DNA of 64,000 bases from Myxocyprinus asiaticus (GCF_019703515.2 NC_059349.1:24710744-24774743), one strand, 5' to 3'; positions 23,109-35,799 are shown, numbered from the stretch's first letter. Made by a program: numbers and translations. Notes: generated by a model from the letters alone, not told the origin.

Positions 23109-25954
23109 CACTGAAGACCAAACCAAAATGCAGAAAGTTAAGGATAAATTATTAACATTTGTGAGACTGTATGAATGTGGCCCAGGTGCCGGTAGTTTGA
23201 GAGCTCTGCTCTCAAGAGTAATATCTTGCAGTGCCTGAAGTCTGAGAGCAACTAGTATCAGTGTATTCCTCTATGAGCTCTCTAGAGGTCAATAGGATTT
23301 CTGCAGAACCCCTCTGCCGGGCCTCATCATTACACTGTGTATACAGATAAAATGAAAACGTTCTGGCTAAACCTATATAACCCTTCTATGAGCATACACC
23401 CACCCCCTAGCTCTCCCACTCCCTGACAAACCCTTTTAACTTGCATGCACCATTATATAAGAGTACCAGCTACTGAAGAGGAAGGTATCAGGGCACCCTG
23501 CCAACACTAAGCACCAACCAGCTCTGCACAACTCTCTATTAAAATATATGTGGAACTTCTGTTCTTCTAATCTTAAGTGTTTGCTACTTAGCTGGGCAAG
23601 GACTTCTGAAAGGCTCAGGGATGAAAACAATCTGTAAAGCTGGGATGATTTTAAACTCTTATGTTTTACATTATAACCAGTCTATGCCCCTGAGTAAAGT
23701 ATATGGCTACTCCACCTAATTATATTGTCCTGCATTCAAGCAAAACTCTCCCGAACCATCCAGTGAAATATATTTGACGGTGTGTCTCTGTTTTTCCAAA
23801 CCGAAATTATGGGCTGTAATATCAACATGATATGCTATTGATTTATGCACAGCAGACTACAATATGAAAAGCAGACGCGACATAATTGGAGAGAGAAAAG
23901 CCTATAAAGGCAGCAAAATATTGCATTTCCAGTAGAATTCCATCTGATTTGTTTTCATATTGTGTAAAATATTATAACAGCTATTAAGTGTTGCATTTGC
24001 TATATGAGAAGCATACATCTTCTGTAGGCTTTTTAAAATGAGCGCATTATGCAAAAGAAGGTGCAAAATAAACGCATGTGCTAAATTATTAAACAACGAC
24101 ATTTTGGAAGTGCTAATGAAAGTCTATGTGCATTACTCTCCTATTAAGTTATTCTGACCGAAATGTGCCTAAAATTTTCTGCTATTAAAATCAGATTTTA
24201 AGGTGTTGAATTTCAACTTAAGTATCATAAATTTCACATTCAAGCCAATTTTATGTAACTCAAATCTAATCTTTCTCATCATAAATGAACCCAATAAATC
24301 AAGTCCTGAAAGAAACACTCTTTCTCCCTCAACAAGAGAGCCATAATTTTATGCAAATGTTATACAATAATCTGTATTCTGTATCTGAGCATGGTAATGA
24401 GATTGGTTGCTCTACATTATTCATATTGTACAGATCCAATATAAACAGATATCATAAAGAGGGGGGAAGGGAACCAGGGAGAGAAATATGATGCTGCAGA
24501 CATATTGGTGACAGAATAGGTTTTTAGTGCAATGAGACCGCAACCAACACAATAAACAAAAGGCATTTTAAAGCAGCCCTCATCCCTAAATTCAAACCTT
24601 GCATGATTTCCATTTTGGTGAAACTATAAAGGTGATCTTACATTTCCTGTGGAACTGGAGGCCAATAGTGCTCTCTTGTTTCAACACTATTCTATCTGGT
24701 TTAGTGGCGCCCAATCAAAATGGCTGCCATTCAGGAAGAGAGGTAATGAGATAGGAGTGCAATGCAACGCTCTGCGCTGAACATAATCATGCAACTTGCG
24801 TGCAATCAATGAGCCCCACATCATGTCCTGTGATTGCCTGCTGTACAGACACGGCTAATGTTTCATCATAGACGTGGCATACTTTTCACCGTCATGTATC
24901 ATGTTTGACTTCTACGACTTTGTAAATGGCAAAAAATATAAAATGATTTAAGAAGCAAATAAGAAAAGAGGAGCCAATTGAATATATTTGTTGAACAGTG
25001 GGGCCATTATTTTGATGTTTATAGCTCTTGGCAGGTCTTGTAGATTTCTTTTTTATTGGATGCCGTATATTGACCCCTTTGTCAAATTGGCTTTATGCAT
25101 TTGCTTCTCTGGCACTGGATGATATGCCTAGAAGTGACATATCTCCTGCTCAGTGATACATACTGTAATCAAATAGAACGAATCCTATTTCTGCTGCTGC
25201 ACCTGTGCTCAGACTTTATTGCTGTGCTGTACTCATCATTCCATGTGACACAGATGTGAATGGCATCATCTTTTTTTCCTGCAAATGTTTTAGTGCAGAA
25301 AAGCTTATAGTCATTAAATGCAGTTGTTTGGCAGGAACGTGGAATAGGTCCTGATTGTTAGTAAGACAGCTTTTCTCATATCGCAAGTGCACATTGTCTG
25401 AAAGTAAGGAATCATTTTTGCTGCATCAACTAGGACATTCTGAATGTGTGTGGTTGTGTGTCTTTCTCGCTCTCTCTCAGATGTCCAGATGTGAATCAGA
25501 GCTTTTTTTTCAGGAGACTGGAACCAATTTCATTCCTCATCAGTTTCTTATGGAAGGTCAGGGTATGGGAAAATCAAACTGCGAGTTTGTATTCTTTCCA
25601 CACCCTGTGGTTTAAATGCACTCACTACTCAGCACCATGCTCATTTTCATAGCTTTTTATGTTACACTCTGAGCTGCTGGAATATATGGGTCTCCTAAAA
25701 TATCTATTATAAAAACCTCTTGAATTGACAGAAATGGATAAAATGTATTTTTCAACGTGCTAATGTGCTTCTAAAATGTGAAATACGTCTGGGTTGTGTT
25801 TTATATCTAGGTTTTATTTTTTGGAACATCTAAAATGCTCCAATTACATAAACGTTAGTGGTAAAACTGAAGTTAAATTTTATTTGAGCAAACTTACAGT
25901 GCAAAAAAAGAAAAAAAAAAAGAAAAAAAAGTGAATCAGCTAAAATATCCTCGT
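22967..25954. other. Intron sequence, mostly non-repetitive
   Basis: It contains a (TA)n run at 23059-23107. The rest shows no repeat termini. The block 24550-25250 is unusually free of repeats and low-complexity sequence, and includes CCAATCAAAATGGC and GCAATCAATGAG motifs. It is a candidate conserved non-coding element, untested. Confidence 0.4.
23059..23107. repeat. (TA)n microsatellite
   Basis: A TA dinucleotide run with one C interruption, preceded by a poly-A stretch. Confidence 0.95.
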
Positions 25955-26140
25955 AAACTGTAAAAAGTGGTAACCAGCAATTTGCTACCTTAACGAGCTA
26001 TTTCCACCTAATATAATGTAATTTTCGATGATTTTTTTCTTGGTGTAACCTAATGTACAGTATTCAGGTTGATTCAGTGATGTTTAAAAATATTTTTTAA
26101 TTGAATCAAACCAGTTAATTTAAGATAAAAATGCACATTC
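25955..26140. mobile_element. MITE with CTGTAAAAAGTGGTAACC end, second copy
   Basis: It shares CTGTAAAAAGTGGTAACC, GAGCTATTTC, GGTGTAACCTAATGTA and AAACCAGTTAATTTAAG with the copy at 9618-9812, in the same orientation. Confidence 0.7.
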
Positions 26141-26443
26141 GAATGCTCATTTTAGCAATTTTTGGATGAGTGCCAAGCCCTTACGATGACTAAAGAGCCA
26201 TTCAGACCGACTGCATTCTTGTGCTCAAAGGGACGCAGTGCAACTAATAAAACAGAACGCATGTCTCGAGACACATTTTAAAGGCTGAATTTCCATTTAA
26301 ATTGAGAAAGCGTCTAAAAAAATACATTGTTCCTGCACGAGACGCTGAAAAAACAGCGAGACACAGCGCAAAAGTCAAAGGCGTCCATCTAGCACATGCT
26401 TATGCACACTGTAAACCCTAATAAGTTAGCAGAACTCAAAAAA
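26141..26443. other. Intron sequence, nothing recognised
   Basis: No coding, RNA or repeat terminus is recognised. Confidence 0.35.
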
Positions 26444-27297
26444 ATTTCTTTCTTTATCAAAACAGAATTTAAGACTATTCATTTCATTTCATTTCATTTC
26501 AGGCCTCCTCCTCTAAACAATGCAAGTGAATGTACTCCATTTTTTGATGGTCCAAAATACATATTTAGGGTGCATCAAAATAATCCACACGACTCCAGTC
26601 GACAAATTAAGTTCTTCTGAACCCAAACGATTGATTATTTTTAGAAACAAAACACTACTTATATACTTTTTAACTACAAATGTTCGCTTCCGTACATCTC
26701 TGTGACAAGCGCTCATGACAGGGATGACGTAAGCTCGTTGGTAAGGTCACGCGTCACGTGGAGGAGGAGGCAGGAAGCGCGCCATTGTTTACAAGAGAAA
26801 CTTGCACAGACCAAGCGCCGTTCACAAACCAAAACAGTCCAAAACAATTTCAAAACAATATAAAATAAAATATAATTTCCAAATAATAATAATAATAAAA
26901 CAATGTAAACAATGATGCGCTTCCTGACTCCTCCTCCACGTGGCCTTACCAACGAGCTTATGTCATCCCTCTCATGAGCGCACGTCACAGAAGCGAACAT
27001 TTGTAGTTAAAAAGTATATAAGTATTGTTTTGTTTCTCAAAATAATCAATCGTTTGCATTCAGAAGAACTTTATTTGTCAACTGGAGTCGTGTGGATTAT
27101 TTTGATGCACCCTAAATATGCATTTTGGACAGTCAAAAAATGGAGTACATTCACTTGCATTGTTTAGAGGAGGAGGCCTGAAATGAAATCCTAAAAGTCT
27201 TAAATTCTGTTTTGATGAAGAAAGAAACATCTTGTATGGCCTGAGGGTGAGTAAATTATCAGCAAATTTTCATTTTTGGGTGAACTATTCCTTTAAC
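26444..27297. mobile_element. Long-palindrome MITE
   Basis: Arms 26444-26792 and about 26901-27229 are near-complementary over roughly 330-345 bp. For example, GGCCTCCTCCTCTAAACAAT pairs with ATTGTTTAGAGGAGGAGGCC. The spacer is about 105 bp. The right end carries GGGTGAACTATTCCTTT and the matching left end is missing. It shares the TCCA-ACGACTCCAGTCGA core with 13339-14090, so both belong to one family. Confidence 0.85.
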
Positions 27298-27490
27298 TCT
27301 TTGGCTGAACTTAAAATTACCATGTAAGCTCTACTTAAATACTTTAAGTTGAGGGGACCTGATTAGCTAGTACTAGCTAGAACTAGCTAGTACTGTGAAT
27401 AATAGCATGCTGAATGCATGCTAATTGTAAAAACTATGCTTTGATTAGCAAAGCAATTGCTCACCGAGTAAAGCAATATAACGCAGAACA

Positions 27491-28252
27491 GCGGTCACCA
27501 ATTAGCAGACCACGGTCCAAGTCTGGACCCCAGCTTGGTTCCATCCAGACCACGAGATAATGAAAACGGTTGTCCTATCTTAACGTTTCTACAGTTTTAG
27601 TGAGCAGTGCATCAAAACAATGGAGTTATAAACACCAAGTACCACAAGCACTCAGGGACGATCAGCGCTATATCATCTTTTTCTCATGATTCGAACACGC
27701 TTCATTTCCTGCTCCATGCATGTTGCCTCTCTCCCTCGCGATATACCTGATTAGGCTACGTAAAGTTCCAGGTGCAGTTATTTTAATATTTATATAAAAA
27801 TAATTAAAAATAAATATTCAGAATGTAAAAATATTCGAACACAAAAACTGGACTGCTGTCACCCAGCTTGAAAACAAATGTTGATCTTATCTTGTAATAT
27901 TAATTTCCAAGTGCCCTAAACTAATGAACTCTATGAAATATATTAGTCTAATCTTTTAGTAGAAAAGATCCCTCACACCCCACTGCTTTGGCTTTGTCTC
28001 TGGGCCAGCATCCTCATCTCTGCTTTGAAGATACTATTTTGACATTTAAATGTTTTTCTTTTACAAAGTACTGTTGCTGCCAACATGGAAAGTTATAATA
28101 ACTATTCCAAACAAACAAACAAACAAACAAAAAAACTTAATTTCAAAGCCATACTGACTACTGACACCGTGCAAGTTATTATTTTCCGGACCTTTGCTGG
28201 GAAGGAAACGTAGAGACCATACCTCTTGAAATTTTAATTGAATACCCCTGCT
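27491..28252. mobile_element. hAT-like element with near 8-bp target duplication
   Basis: The left side GCAGAACA|GCGGTCACCAA and the right side TACCCCTGCT|GTAGAACA give a candidate 8-bp target duplication matching at 7 of 8 positions (27483-27490 and 28253-28260). The terminal bases resemble CAG-GG-type hAT ends (AGCAGGGGTATTC on the opposite strand). The interior has no intact transposase. Confidence 0.5.
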
Positions 28253-29892
28253 GTAGAACAATCTTAAATTGTACCGGTCCTCAACCTAAGCTCAAGCTCC
28301 ACTTTTCACCAGTAACTTGAACACATAACAGAAACTCTTCTAAATAACACAACAAAACATTAAACATTAACAAGTCTCCCCCTTTACATTCATTGTGCAC
28401 AAAGACACATAACATGACACTTAATTTTAACATTTACTCTCCCTGTCAAGTGCCATACAAATCAGTGGCAGTTGTGTCTTGACTATGCCTTGGCTTGCTC
28501 TTATTAGCATCTCACTAAAAAAGCATTAGGTGCGTACATACAACTGTAAAGAAAAACACTGTAGATCCACCAGTATTATGAAGCTTGAATCCGTGGTAGT
28601 ACTATGGCAATGGTATAGACTAATGTGCAATACTAAATGAACAAAGAACCATCTATTGAAGAAGTTTCTTTTCTCGTTTTACTTTATGGACTGGCTAAAT
28701 CTTTTGACTTGATCATATTACGCACTTTTGTTTACAGCCAGATAAACAACAGCAATGACACAGTGCTGATTGGTTTATATTGATTTGTTGCAACCTCTTT
28801 TGGATGTAGTTGATTTAAAATATATTTTTACCCCTTCCTGAAATAATGACTTTTGACTGCTCCCGTTAGGGGTCGCCACAGCGGACCATCCGCGATCCGC
28901 ATATTTGACTTGGCTTTACCTGAAATAATTACTTTAAAAATTCTAATTAAGTTTTTCAGCCCTGTTGACAGCTCTACTGGCTGGTCAGAAAGAAATGCAA
29001 ATGTGCAGCAAAAACTTTATTTTTACTTTGTTTTGGGACAAGTCATGGTCATGGTGTATATTTTTTTTGTCTGCTAAAACCAAGAGTGAATGCAAAAAAC
29101 TCTTGTTCCAAGCTGGTTATATTCCTTACTCCTACTCTTGTACTATATATTAGACTGTTGGAAATAATTAATCATGTCGTCTCATTATCAGCTTAAACAA
29201 AAATATCTGCACCCACGTGGCCTTTCACACCTTCTGTCAACTTCCCCATGTCAACACAGACGGACCCTTAAAAGCCCCACTATGTCAGTCAATGAAGAAT
29301 GTTCCTCTCCCTTCTTGCAAGATGCTGATGCTGTCTTGGAGATGTGCCAGAAATGCTCTCTGTTTCATTTCTGATCAGCAGATGCTGGTGCGATGAATAA
29401 TATAAAAATCCACATGTACACCTTTGCTTTTTCTGGTGGTATTAGTCACTGGTGGCACTTCACTTTCAACCAACATGTCAACATTTATAAAACATAGAGG
29501 GGGCAAGAAAAATGTGAACATAATGGCACGCAGAGCGACTGTATCGCCAAAATGGAAAGGTTTCCTTGTGGTTTCATTTCAGCTGAAATCTAAAGGTCAA
29601 ACACAGTTACTAAAAGCAATATTTCTGAGCTAGGCGCATACTCATATGGTTCCTGTGTTGAAAATGGTACCTTATTCCCGAGATATGAGTGCATTATGAT
29701 TTCTTTATATTAAAATAAAGAAATAAAAAATTACTCAACAGGACACACTGTCGATAGCAACCACTTCTCAGAGAGGAACATGCAGGGGTTTGTTGTCAAA
29801 GCAAATTACACACATTCTTTCCATGGATAAACCATAGCCTGAATAATAAGCAGCCAAAAAAACTGGGTCAGGGTCGTCATGGATAGAAACAG

Positions 29893-29945
<53 letters not shown>

Positions 29946-30898
29946 AAGAGAAGGGGGGAGAGAGAGAAGAGAGAAGAGCGAATGTTTCTCTCTTTGCTCC
30001 CTAGCATTCAATATCAAGAGTGGCAGTCATCTTTGACTTCAGATAATTCCTCTGATGAATAACCTTTGTCTGTACTGCATTACGGCATTTTTATCCCCCC
30101 CACCCCACCCCTCCCTCCTCAAAATGGCAATTTTCTGAGAGCCTGAAGCTGAACTGAAAGCGTCTTCATCCATGTTCCACCACTGTAATTTATTACAGTG
30201 AGCTAGAGTGACTTTCATGACTACCTATAGAGGCACTCTGATATTAGGCCCAGAGATGAGGATGAAGTATAAATCACTACCTAGCTCTTATTGAATTGGT
30301 GCGATTTAATGTCGAGCTGAGAAACCATGTTGGGCTTTTCCCTTGCGCTTTGCCTCCGAGCTGTTGTGCAGATTATTTTAGAATATATTATGCCGTAATG
30401 CATGTATTCATTTCTATCAGTTGATTGCTGAATGAACATAGGTGAAAGCTCCACACTGAGAGACAAATGCTGAAGAGTAACCACCCTCCTATGTTACAAT
30501 TATCTTCACAATGGCCCGACATAGATCTGTGAAGAATGGCAGTTTATATTTGAATGGTAATTTGTTTAAGGGGGGAATGGCATGATGACGCAGCTCCCTT
30601 GTTCCAGACATCGACTGCTAAAAACGACAGCCAAGCATCTGGGACACATTTTGATTTCATTGTTTTAATGAATAGTGACATAATGCCTTTCTCCTCGTCC
30701 GCCTCTGCCGTTGATATGCATTTAGGTGATGTTCTGCTTGCTAATATGGACGCTTATTTTTAAAGACCCCATGGAATTGCATGACACGTTTTCTTTTCTG
30801 TTTGAATGTATTTCCTACTGAAACAGGAAGGTAGGACAGGACATATCGAAGGGCAATTCCTTTTTTAAACAACCAATAGGTTTTAGTTACGTCTCCAC
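28253..30898. other. Intron sequence with small repeat fragments
   Basis: At 28855-28925, TGCTCCCGTTAGGGGTCGCC-ACAGCGGA resembles a common fish repeat fragment. A (GA)n run occupies 29899-29939. The block 30010-30800 is complex, repeat-free sequence (for example ATTCATTTCTATCAGTTGATTG) and is a candidate regulatory block. Confidence 0.4.
29899..29939. repeat. (GA)n microsatellite
   Basis: About 20 GA units, followed by more GA-rich sequence to 29975. The serine/leucine-rich open frame on the minus strand here is an artefact of this repeat. Confidence 0.95.
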
Positions 30899-31385
30899 CA
30901 GTGTTGGGCAAAAACATTTTGCTAGCTAAGCTACCAACTACATAACATAAAAAAATCTGTTGAGCTAAGCTGAAAGCTACACTTCAGAGACTTACACTTT
31001 TTGGAAGTTACACTACCAGCTACACTCCAAAATAGTTGCTACATTTCGGCTTCACTGTACCTCGATGGTGGAATCGCGAACCTTCCCAACACCATCCATA
31101 AAGCAGACTCCCTCCCTCTCTGTCTTAAAAAAAATAAAATAAAAAATGACTAGACACAACTTTTCCATGAGCACTTAACACTACACTCATAAAAAATAAA
31201 AAAATATTGTTTTCACTCTTATCTCTGTTTTGGCTCGTGCTTTTCTAATACAATTGAAATTTTATATTGCAGCACTTTTCATGATACTGTCTTCTTAAGA
31301 TGAATTGCTTATGTTGTTTCCTTCCTCATTTTATAAGTTGCTTTGGATAAAAGTGTCTGCTAAATTAATACATGTAAATGTACAT
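30899..31385 (+). mobile_element. Composite of a CAGTGTTGGG repeat end and a LINE 3' end
   Basis: CAGTGTTGGGCAAA at 30905 is one terminus of a repeat with CTAGCTAAGCTACCA-like motifs. From about 31055 the sequence resembles the decayed C-terminal coding end of a fish non-LTR retrotransposon. It then ends in AAGTTGCTTTGGATAAAAGT-TCTGCTAAAT, a tail shared by many fish LINEs/SINEs. Confidence 0.5.
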
Positions 31386-32718
31386 TATAGCTACTTCACT
31401 ATTTTTTTAACCAGAAGCTTATGGTCATAGACAAAGCATCTACAAGACTAATTAACATTGTATTTATCAAAGCCATGGTACAGTATATTAGTACAGTATA
31501 GTGCAACAGAGTATGCAAGTATACAGTATGGTGCAATATAAAATGTAAAAATACCATGAATGAACCATGATTTGCTAGGCAATTGTAGGTGGTAATTGGG
31601 GGAGGGACATTTTCATTCTAGAGAGAATTTCATTTGACTAAACTCTGCAGTGCAAGATGAGTCATCAATATTTTTGGTCTGTTTTATGCAAAGAAAAAAA
31701 GACTACATTTTAAATGTTAAAATCTGCTAAAAGTGAGTTTTGTCAGCGTTTTGGAGTACACTAGCATAAAGATGGCCTAAAATCTAATAGACAAGAAAAA
31801 ATGCAAGTGCTTTATCAGTTTGTACAGATCGTGGTCTTATTCATTGGTGCCAACACAATTAAAGAGGGGCAGTCAATTAGCTTTTAAACCATTAGAGAAC
31901 TTTAATGTCTGTTTCCTCTAACTGGATCTTTAGATATGCTTCAACACTGAATCTCATCTAAAACAGAGCTGACCTGAAAAAAAGGATAAGGGATAAAAAT
32001 GATTAAGTTTCAGAGTGAGCAGCCAGTGGCTTGTTAAATATCCTTTCACAGTAAGACAAAATTACAGTGTATCATAATTTACTGCCTCAGGAATCCAGAT
32101 GGAGCTAAATTAAGGCATATTTTACTAGAGACCAATAGATGGTGACATGACCACTTAATTGCTTTATTTTACGATTGGTTGAGGGGAAAATTTGGTTTGA
32201 TAAGGCTGTTTGAACAAGTTTTTTTAAGCACCGAAAGCCCAAAGACAACATTTATTCTCCTTGTTTGTCTTCGGTGTCAGTTTCATTTCTATATTTTGAT
32301 AAATGGCGCAGATTTTGGTGCAGCTGTGCGAGGTCAACAGTGTTTAACTCGTGTGGGAGAGTATTTGAGTGTATCTGCTCACTTGAGGATGTTTGCAGCT
32401 GAAAGGTAGGTCACGTTATTTTTATCTCAACTGTGTGAATATGAGTGTTTGTGTACTACTTTTAGGGCTGCAATGGTGTCTGGGATGTAGTCCGACATAT
32501 GTCTACACCAATGTCCCTCAGTGCACTTGAACTACAGCAGAGCTAGACATGAAGCCTTCTTCATGACATAGTGACCTCTCACAAACAACCACACCAGACC
32601 ACTTTATACAGCACAGACCATTACACAACACATACACAGTGTTGTACAGTACATCAATGTCAAGTCATAAAGTGTTGTTCAGGTATAAAAGCAACGTCTT
32701 GAAAGAACAATAACATAA
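31386..32718. other. Intron sequence, nothing recognised
   Basis: No credible exon, RNA gene or repeat terminus is seen. Confidence 0.4.
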
Positions 32719-33721
32719 TTTAAAGGTGAAGTGTTTATTTCTGCGCTAATAGTGGCACTAAACAATAACAAAAATGACTTTTCCAGAACACTCCACTCAT
32801 CTCCCATTGGTTGGACAAACTGATAGTCCCGCCCCAATCTCATGCTATTGGTTGAGCCAATGTTGCTGTGTCGGGCTAGCCGTGATGCTCAAACAAACAG
32901 AGCAATTTTTTTTTAGCAACACAAAGCCATTGCACGCACAAACTGCGCTCGTTTAACACCTGATTCACTAATGAAATTATGCAGATCAGGCAACGTCGCA
33001 AACACGCCCACAAAATCTCTGCTGAACGCAATTTGCATGCGCAATTCTGATCTTGCGGTCCAGTTCTGAGCGCAATACAGCTGAGGATGCCACAGACCAC
33101 CGTATTTGACCCACCCTGCCACAACTGAACAGCATCACTTTGATCCAGACACCTGGATCATCTCTTATAAATGCAGAATGTGCACTTGACGACACCGCAC
33201 ATCTGGATATATGACAGGTTATAACGCTCTTCAACATCATTTGATGAGTATTTAATTAACTACAGCTGAAATGATCAGTTGAAATATTCACAAACATCTC
33301 TTTTAAATTAAATTAATTTTGCCACCTACTTTCATTTGCCGGTAATAGCGCAATGTAAATTGCGCAGTGCAAATTGCACAGAGTTTTGTGAATTAAGCGC
33401 AATCTTTAATGGGCCTAATTTACATAGAAAGGAGGCGTGTTTGCGCAGAAAGGAATGATAATAACTTCATTTAAATATTGAAGACGCAGTGCAATTTCAG
33501 TGCTGATTGTGCCCGCTAAACGTGATTGCAGGTGGTAAGTGAATAAGACGCAGATATTTGTGCTGAAATACCATGCGCAAAATTGGTGCAACTGTTTAGT
33601 GAATCTGCCCCACAGTATTTACTTTTTAGTGGAAAAGTTACAAATTACTTTGTTTCGCTGCATATTAAGCTGGGATATGAGAAAGTATTTTAACATACAA
33701 ATTCCACAGTTCACCTTTAAC
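32719..33721. mobile_element. MITE with TTAAAGGTGAA termini, carrying a nested repeat
   Basis: The left end TTTAAAGGTGAAGTGTTTA and the right end CACAGTTCACCTTTAA are inverted repeats. Within it, 32958-33613 is bounded by CTGATTCACTAA and TTTAGTGAATCTGCCCC, a second pair of inverted ends. That indicates a younger element nested inside. Confidence 0.65.
32958..33613. mobile_element. MITE with GATTCACTAA termini, nested
   Basis: Its boundaries are GATTCACTAA and TTAGTGAATC. The interior repeats GCGCAAT/ATTGCGC motifs (for example GCGCAATGTAAATTGCGC), giving local hairpin potential. No coding region is seen. Confidence 0.55.
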
Positions 33722-35162
33722 TCATAAAAGATTCTACTACTACTTTGAATAGCTTCAGTTATCATTTTGTATTATTGTATATGCCACAACAAACCTTTGA
33801 ACACACAACAGGCAAATAGCTGATGTGTTTCATTGCTGGTAGGCGATCTCTGAGCCCATGAGCAAAGAGCACGTGTAATTTATGTAAGGTAGTGTTTCTC
33901 TCAACAGACTCAAGACTTTGTCTTGGTGCATCAAGAAAATGGACACAAAATTCCCAGAACTGTCTTGCCTTGCTTGTTTCAGGGCGGTAAGCTACACTAA
34001 ATCACGTTAATCGTCAAACAGATAGAGCCCCAAAAAATGTCAACAGGTGCAATACATAAAAATTTTTCTGCCTGTATCTTAATACACAGGGAAAAAAAGA
34101 AGACAACAAGAAGGAAGGAGCCAGGATGACCTGGGTGAACGGCTGCCAAAAGCCTGCTGAATGGGCTGCAATTTCAGCTATTGTGCAGGAAAAAAAAAAG
34201 CCCTGTGCCAAGTCCCATTACGTGAAATTGAATTTAACCTCCAACACGATTTTTTTCTTTTTTCTTACCTCATGGCTTAATGCCACGCACAGTGGCTTAT
34301 TAAAATATGAATGCCCATTGCTTTTGAATTAGAAGTGATCTCGTCACACCTGATTGACATGGATGGTAACTCATTGCATTTGGGCACAATTTAAAAGCTA
34401 TTGTTATCAAGTGCACATGCCACTAACTAAAAACTTAATGAACTCTGCTGTTTGAATTAATTTAAGTCTAACTTACAGTTGTAATCAATAGCAGAGCTTT
34501 TGACATCTGGTGAAAACACAAAAAGCCACAAAGAGAGTCATGTTCAGTGATTTTCCTGCTAATTTGCAAAACACGAAAGACAATTAAGTGGAATATATTG
34601 AAAAATCAATCCACTAATTCATCATTTAGCCTGACACTATGCTCACAGAGGGGACGACGCACGACCCGTCCCAGGCAGTGATGGCAAATCAAAAGAGGCA
34701 TGTTCATTACAAAAGACCCCTGCCCAAATCTCCCACAGAAATATAAGTATTTAGGGGGGGAAAGAAACACCCTTGAGTGGGCTACTCCGCTTGACAAAAG
34801 CTCCCAGCAGGAGCTGACCGGATTCACACATCGGGCTCAGTATCTGAACACAATACAATGGGTCACTGTGCTCTCATTCTCAGCTCAGCTTCAGTGGTAC
34901 ACATCCCCAGTGCTGGCCTGCCTATTACAGCGACACGACACAAGAGACCAGCAATGCAATCAGCAGTGGACATACTTAGAAAAAAATTCACAAGCGTCTC
35001 CTCCACATTTGTTCCATTCAATCTTTGGCTCGTGCATTGAATTAATACCATTGCACTGTGTTCTGTTTCGTCTATGCTGCGTTTACAAAACTACACTGAA
35101 ACCACTGAAACAAAACTACAATGAACATAAAAATCATGCTTCATATGGTAACATGTAAATTA
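33722..35162. other. Intron sequence, non-repetitive
   Basis: The block 34100-34600 is complex, non-repetitive, AT-rich sequence and a candidate regulatory region. A 152-codon frame at 34700-35158 has no recognisable protein features or splice context and is treated as chance. Confidence 0.4.
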
Positions 35163-35310
35163 AATAGTTTTATTCAAGTTAAAAGTAATATTCAAAATCA
35201 CCAAATCAACCTTAATACTTTAGGTTACACCAACAAAACTAATTATAAGGGATAGATCATGTAGAAATAGCTCAATAAGATAACACTGGAGGTCGGTAAC
35301 CATTTACAAT
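35163..35310 (-). mobile_element. MITE with CTGTAAAAAGTGGTAACC family, reverse copy
   Basis: Its reverse complement matches the 25955-26140 copy: GAGCTATTTCTACATGATCT, TTGGTGTAACCTAA and AAGGTTGATTTGGTGAT occur in the same order. Confidence 0.65.
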
Positions 35311-35396
35311 AAGGTTCTATACATAAACATTAGTTAATGCATTAGGTATCATGAATTAACAATAAAAACATTTTACAAAATGTATTAATCTTGGTT

Positions 35397-35582
35397 CCAC
35401 ACTCGACGCTGTGTCGATGAAGTGACACTAGGGGTCGCTCCTGGGAGCCCCAGACATCTCTGATCTTTTGAGAAAAGGCCAATGAGAATTGGCGAGTGGA
35501 ATTTGCATGCCACTCCCCCGGACATACAGGTATAAAAGAGCTGGAATGCAACTACTCATTCAGATTTCTTCTTCGGAGCCGA
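35397..35582 (+). repeat. Left inverted terminal repeat and promoter of DIRS copy C
   Basis: It is complementary to 38307-38481. It contains CCAAT at 35479-35483, the octamer ATTTGCAT at 35501-35508 and TATAAAAG at 35531-35538. This order and spacing resemble an RNA polymerase II core promoter of the histone H2B type. It should drive the gag-first transcript. Confidence 0.8.
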
Positions 35583-35648
35583 GTGGTTGTGTTCATTCAA
35601 GCTGAACTACTACTGGTCCATTCATCTCTCTTGCTCTCACAAGCTGTT

Positions 35649-35708
35649 GGTCTTACAGCGCATTACAGTGGTTCTACCCCAGGTCTTACAGCACATTACA
35701 GTGGTTCT
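35649..35708. repeat. 33-bp tandem duplication in the DIRS copy C leader
   Basis: GGTCTTACAGCGCATTACAG occurs at 35649 and, with one change (GCACATT), again at 35682. It lies just before the displaced gag segment. Confidence 0.9.
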
Positions 35709-35714
35709 CCCGCC

Positions 35715-35799
35715 ATGGCTCTCCTGCAGGTGCACCAAGCCAAGGCACTTAAAGAACTGCACGAGGGTAGTTCTGACCCGGAATTAATGCAGAAGTAGA
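35715..35799 (+). pseudogene. Displaced DIRS gag segment (copy C)
   Basis: The frame ALLQVHQAKALKELHEGSSD, ending at a TAG near 35798, matches the middle of gag in copy B (LLQVHQAKVLKEHEGSSAPD, about 21650-21590). Here it lies upstream of the gag start codon, so gene order has been scrambled in this copy. Confidence 0.75.

Noticed and set aside
29768..30007. Serine/leucine-rich small protein on the minus strand
   Set aside because: The frame is generated by a (GA)n microsatellite.
34700..35158. 152-codon open frame in tox intron 1
   Set aside because: It has no recognisable domain, splice context or relation to tox, and starts in repeat-free intron. Best explained as chance.
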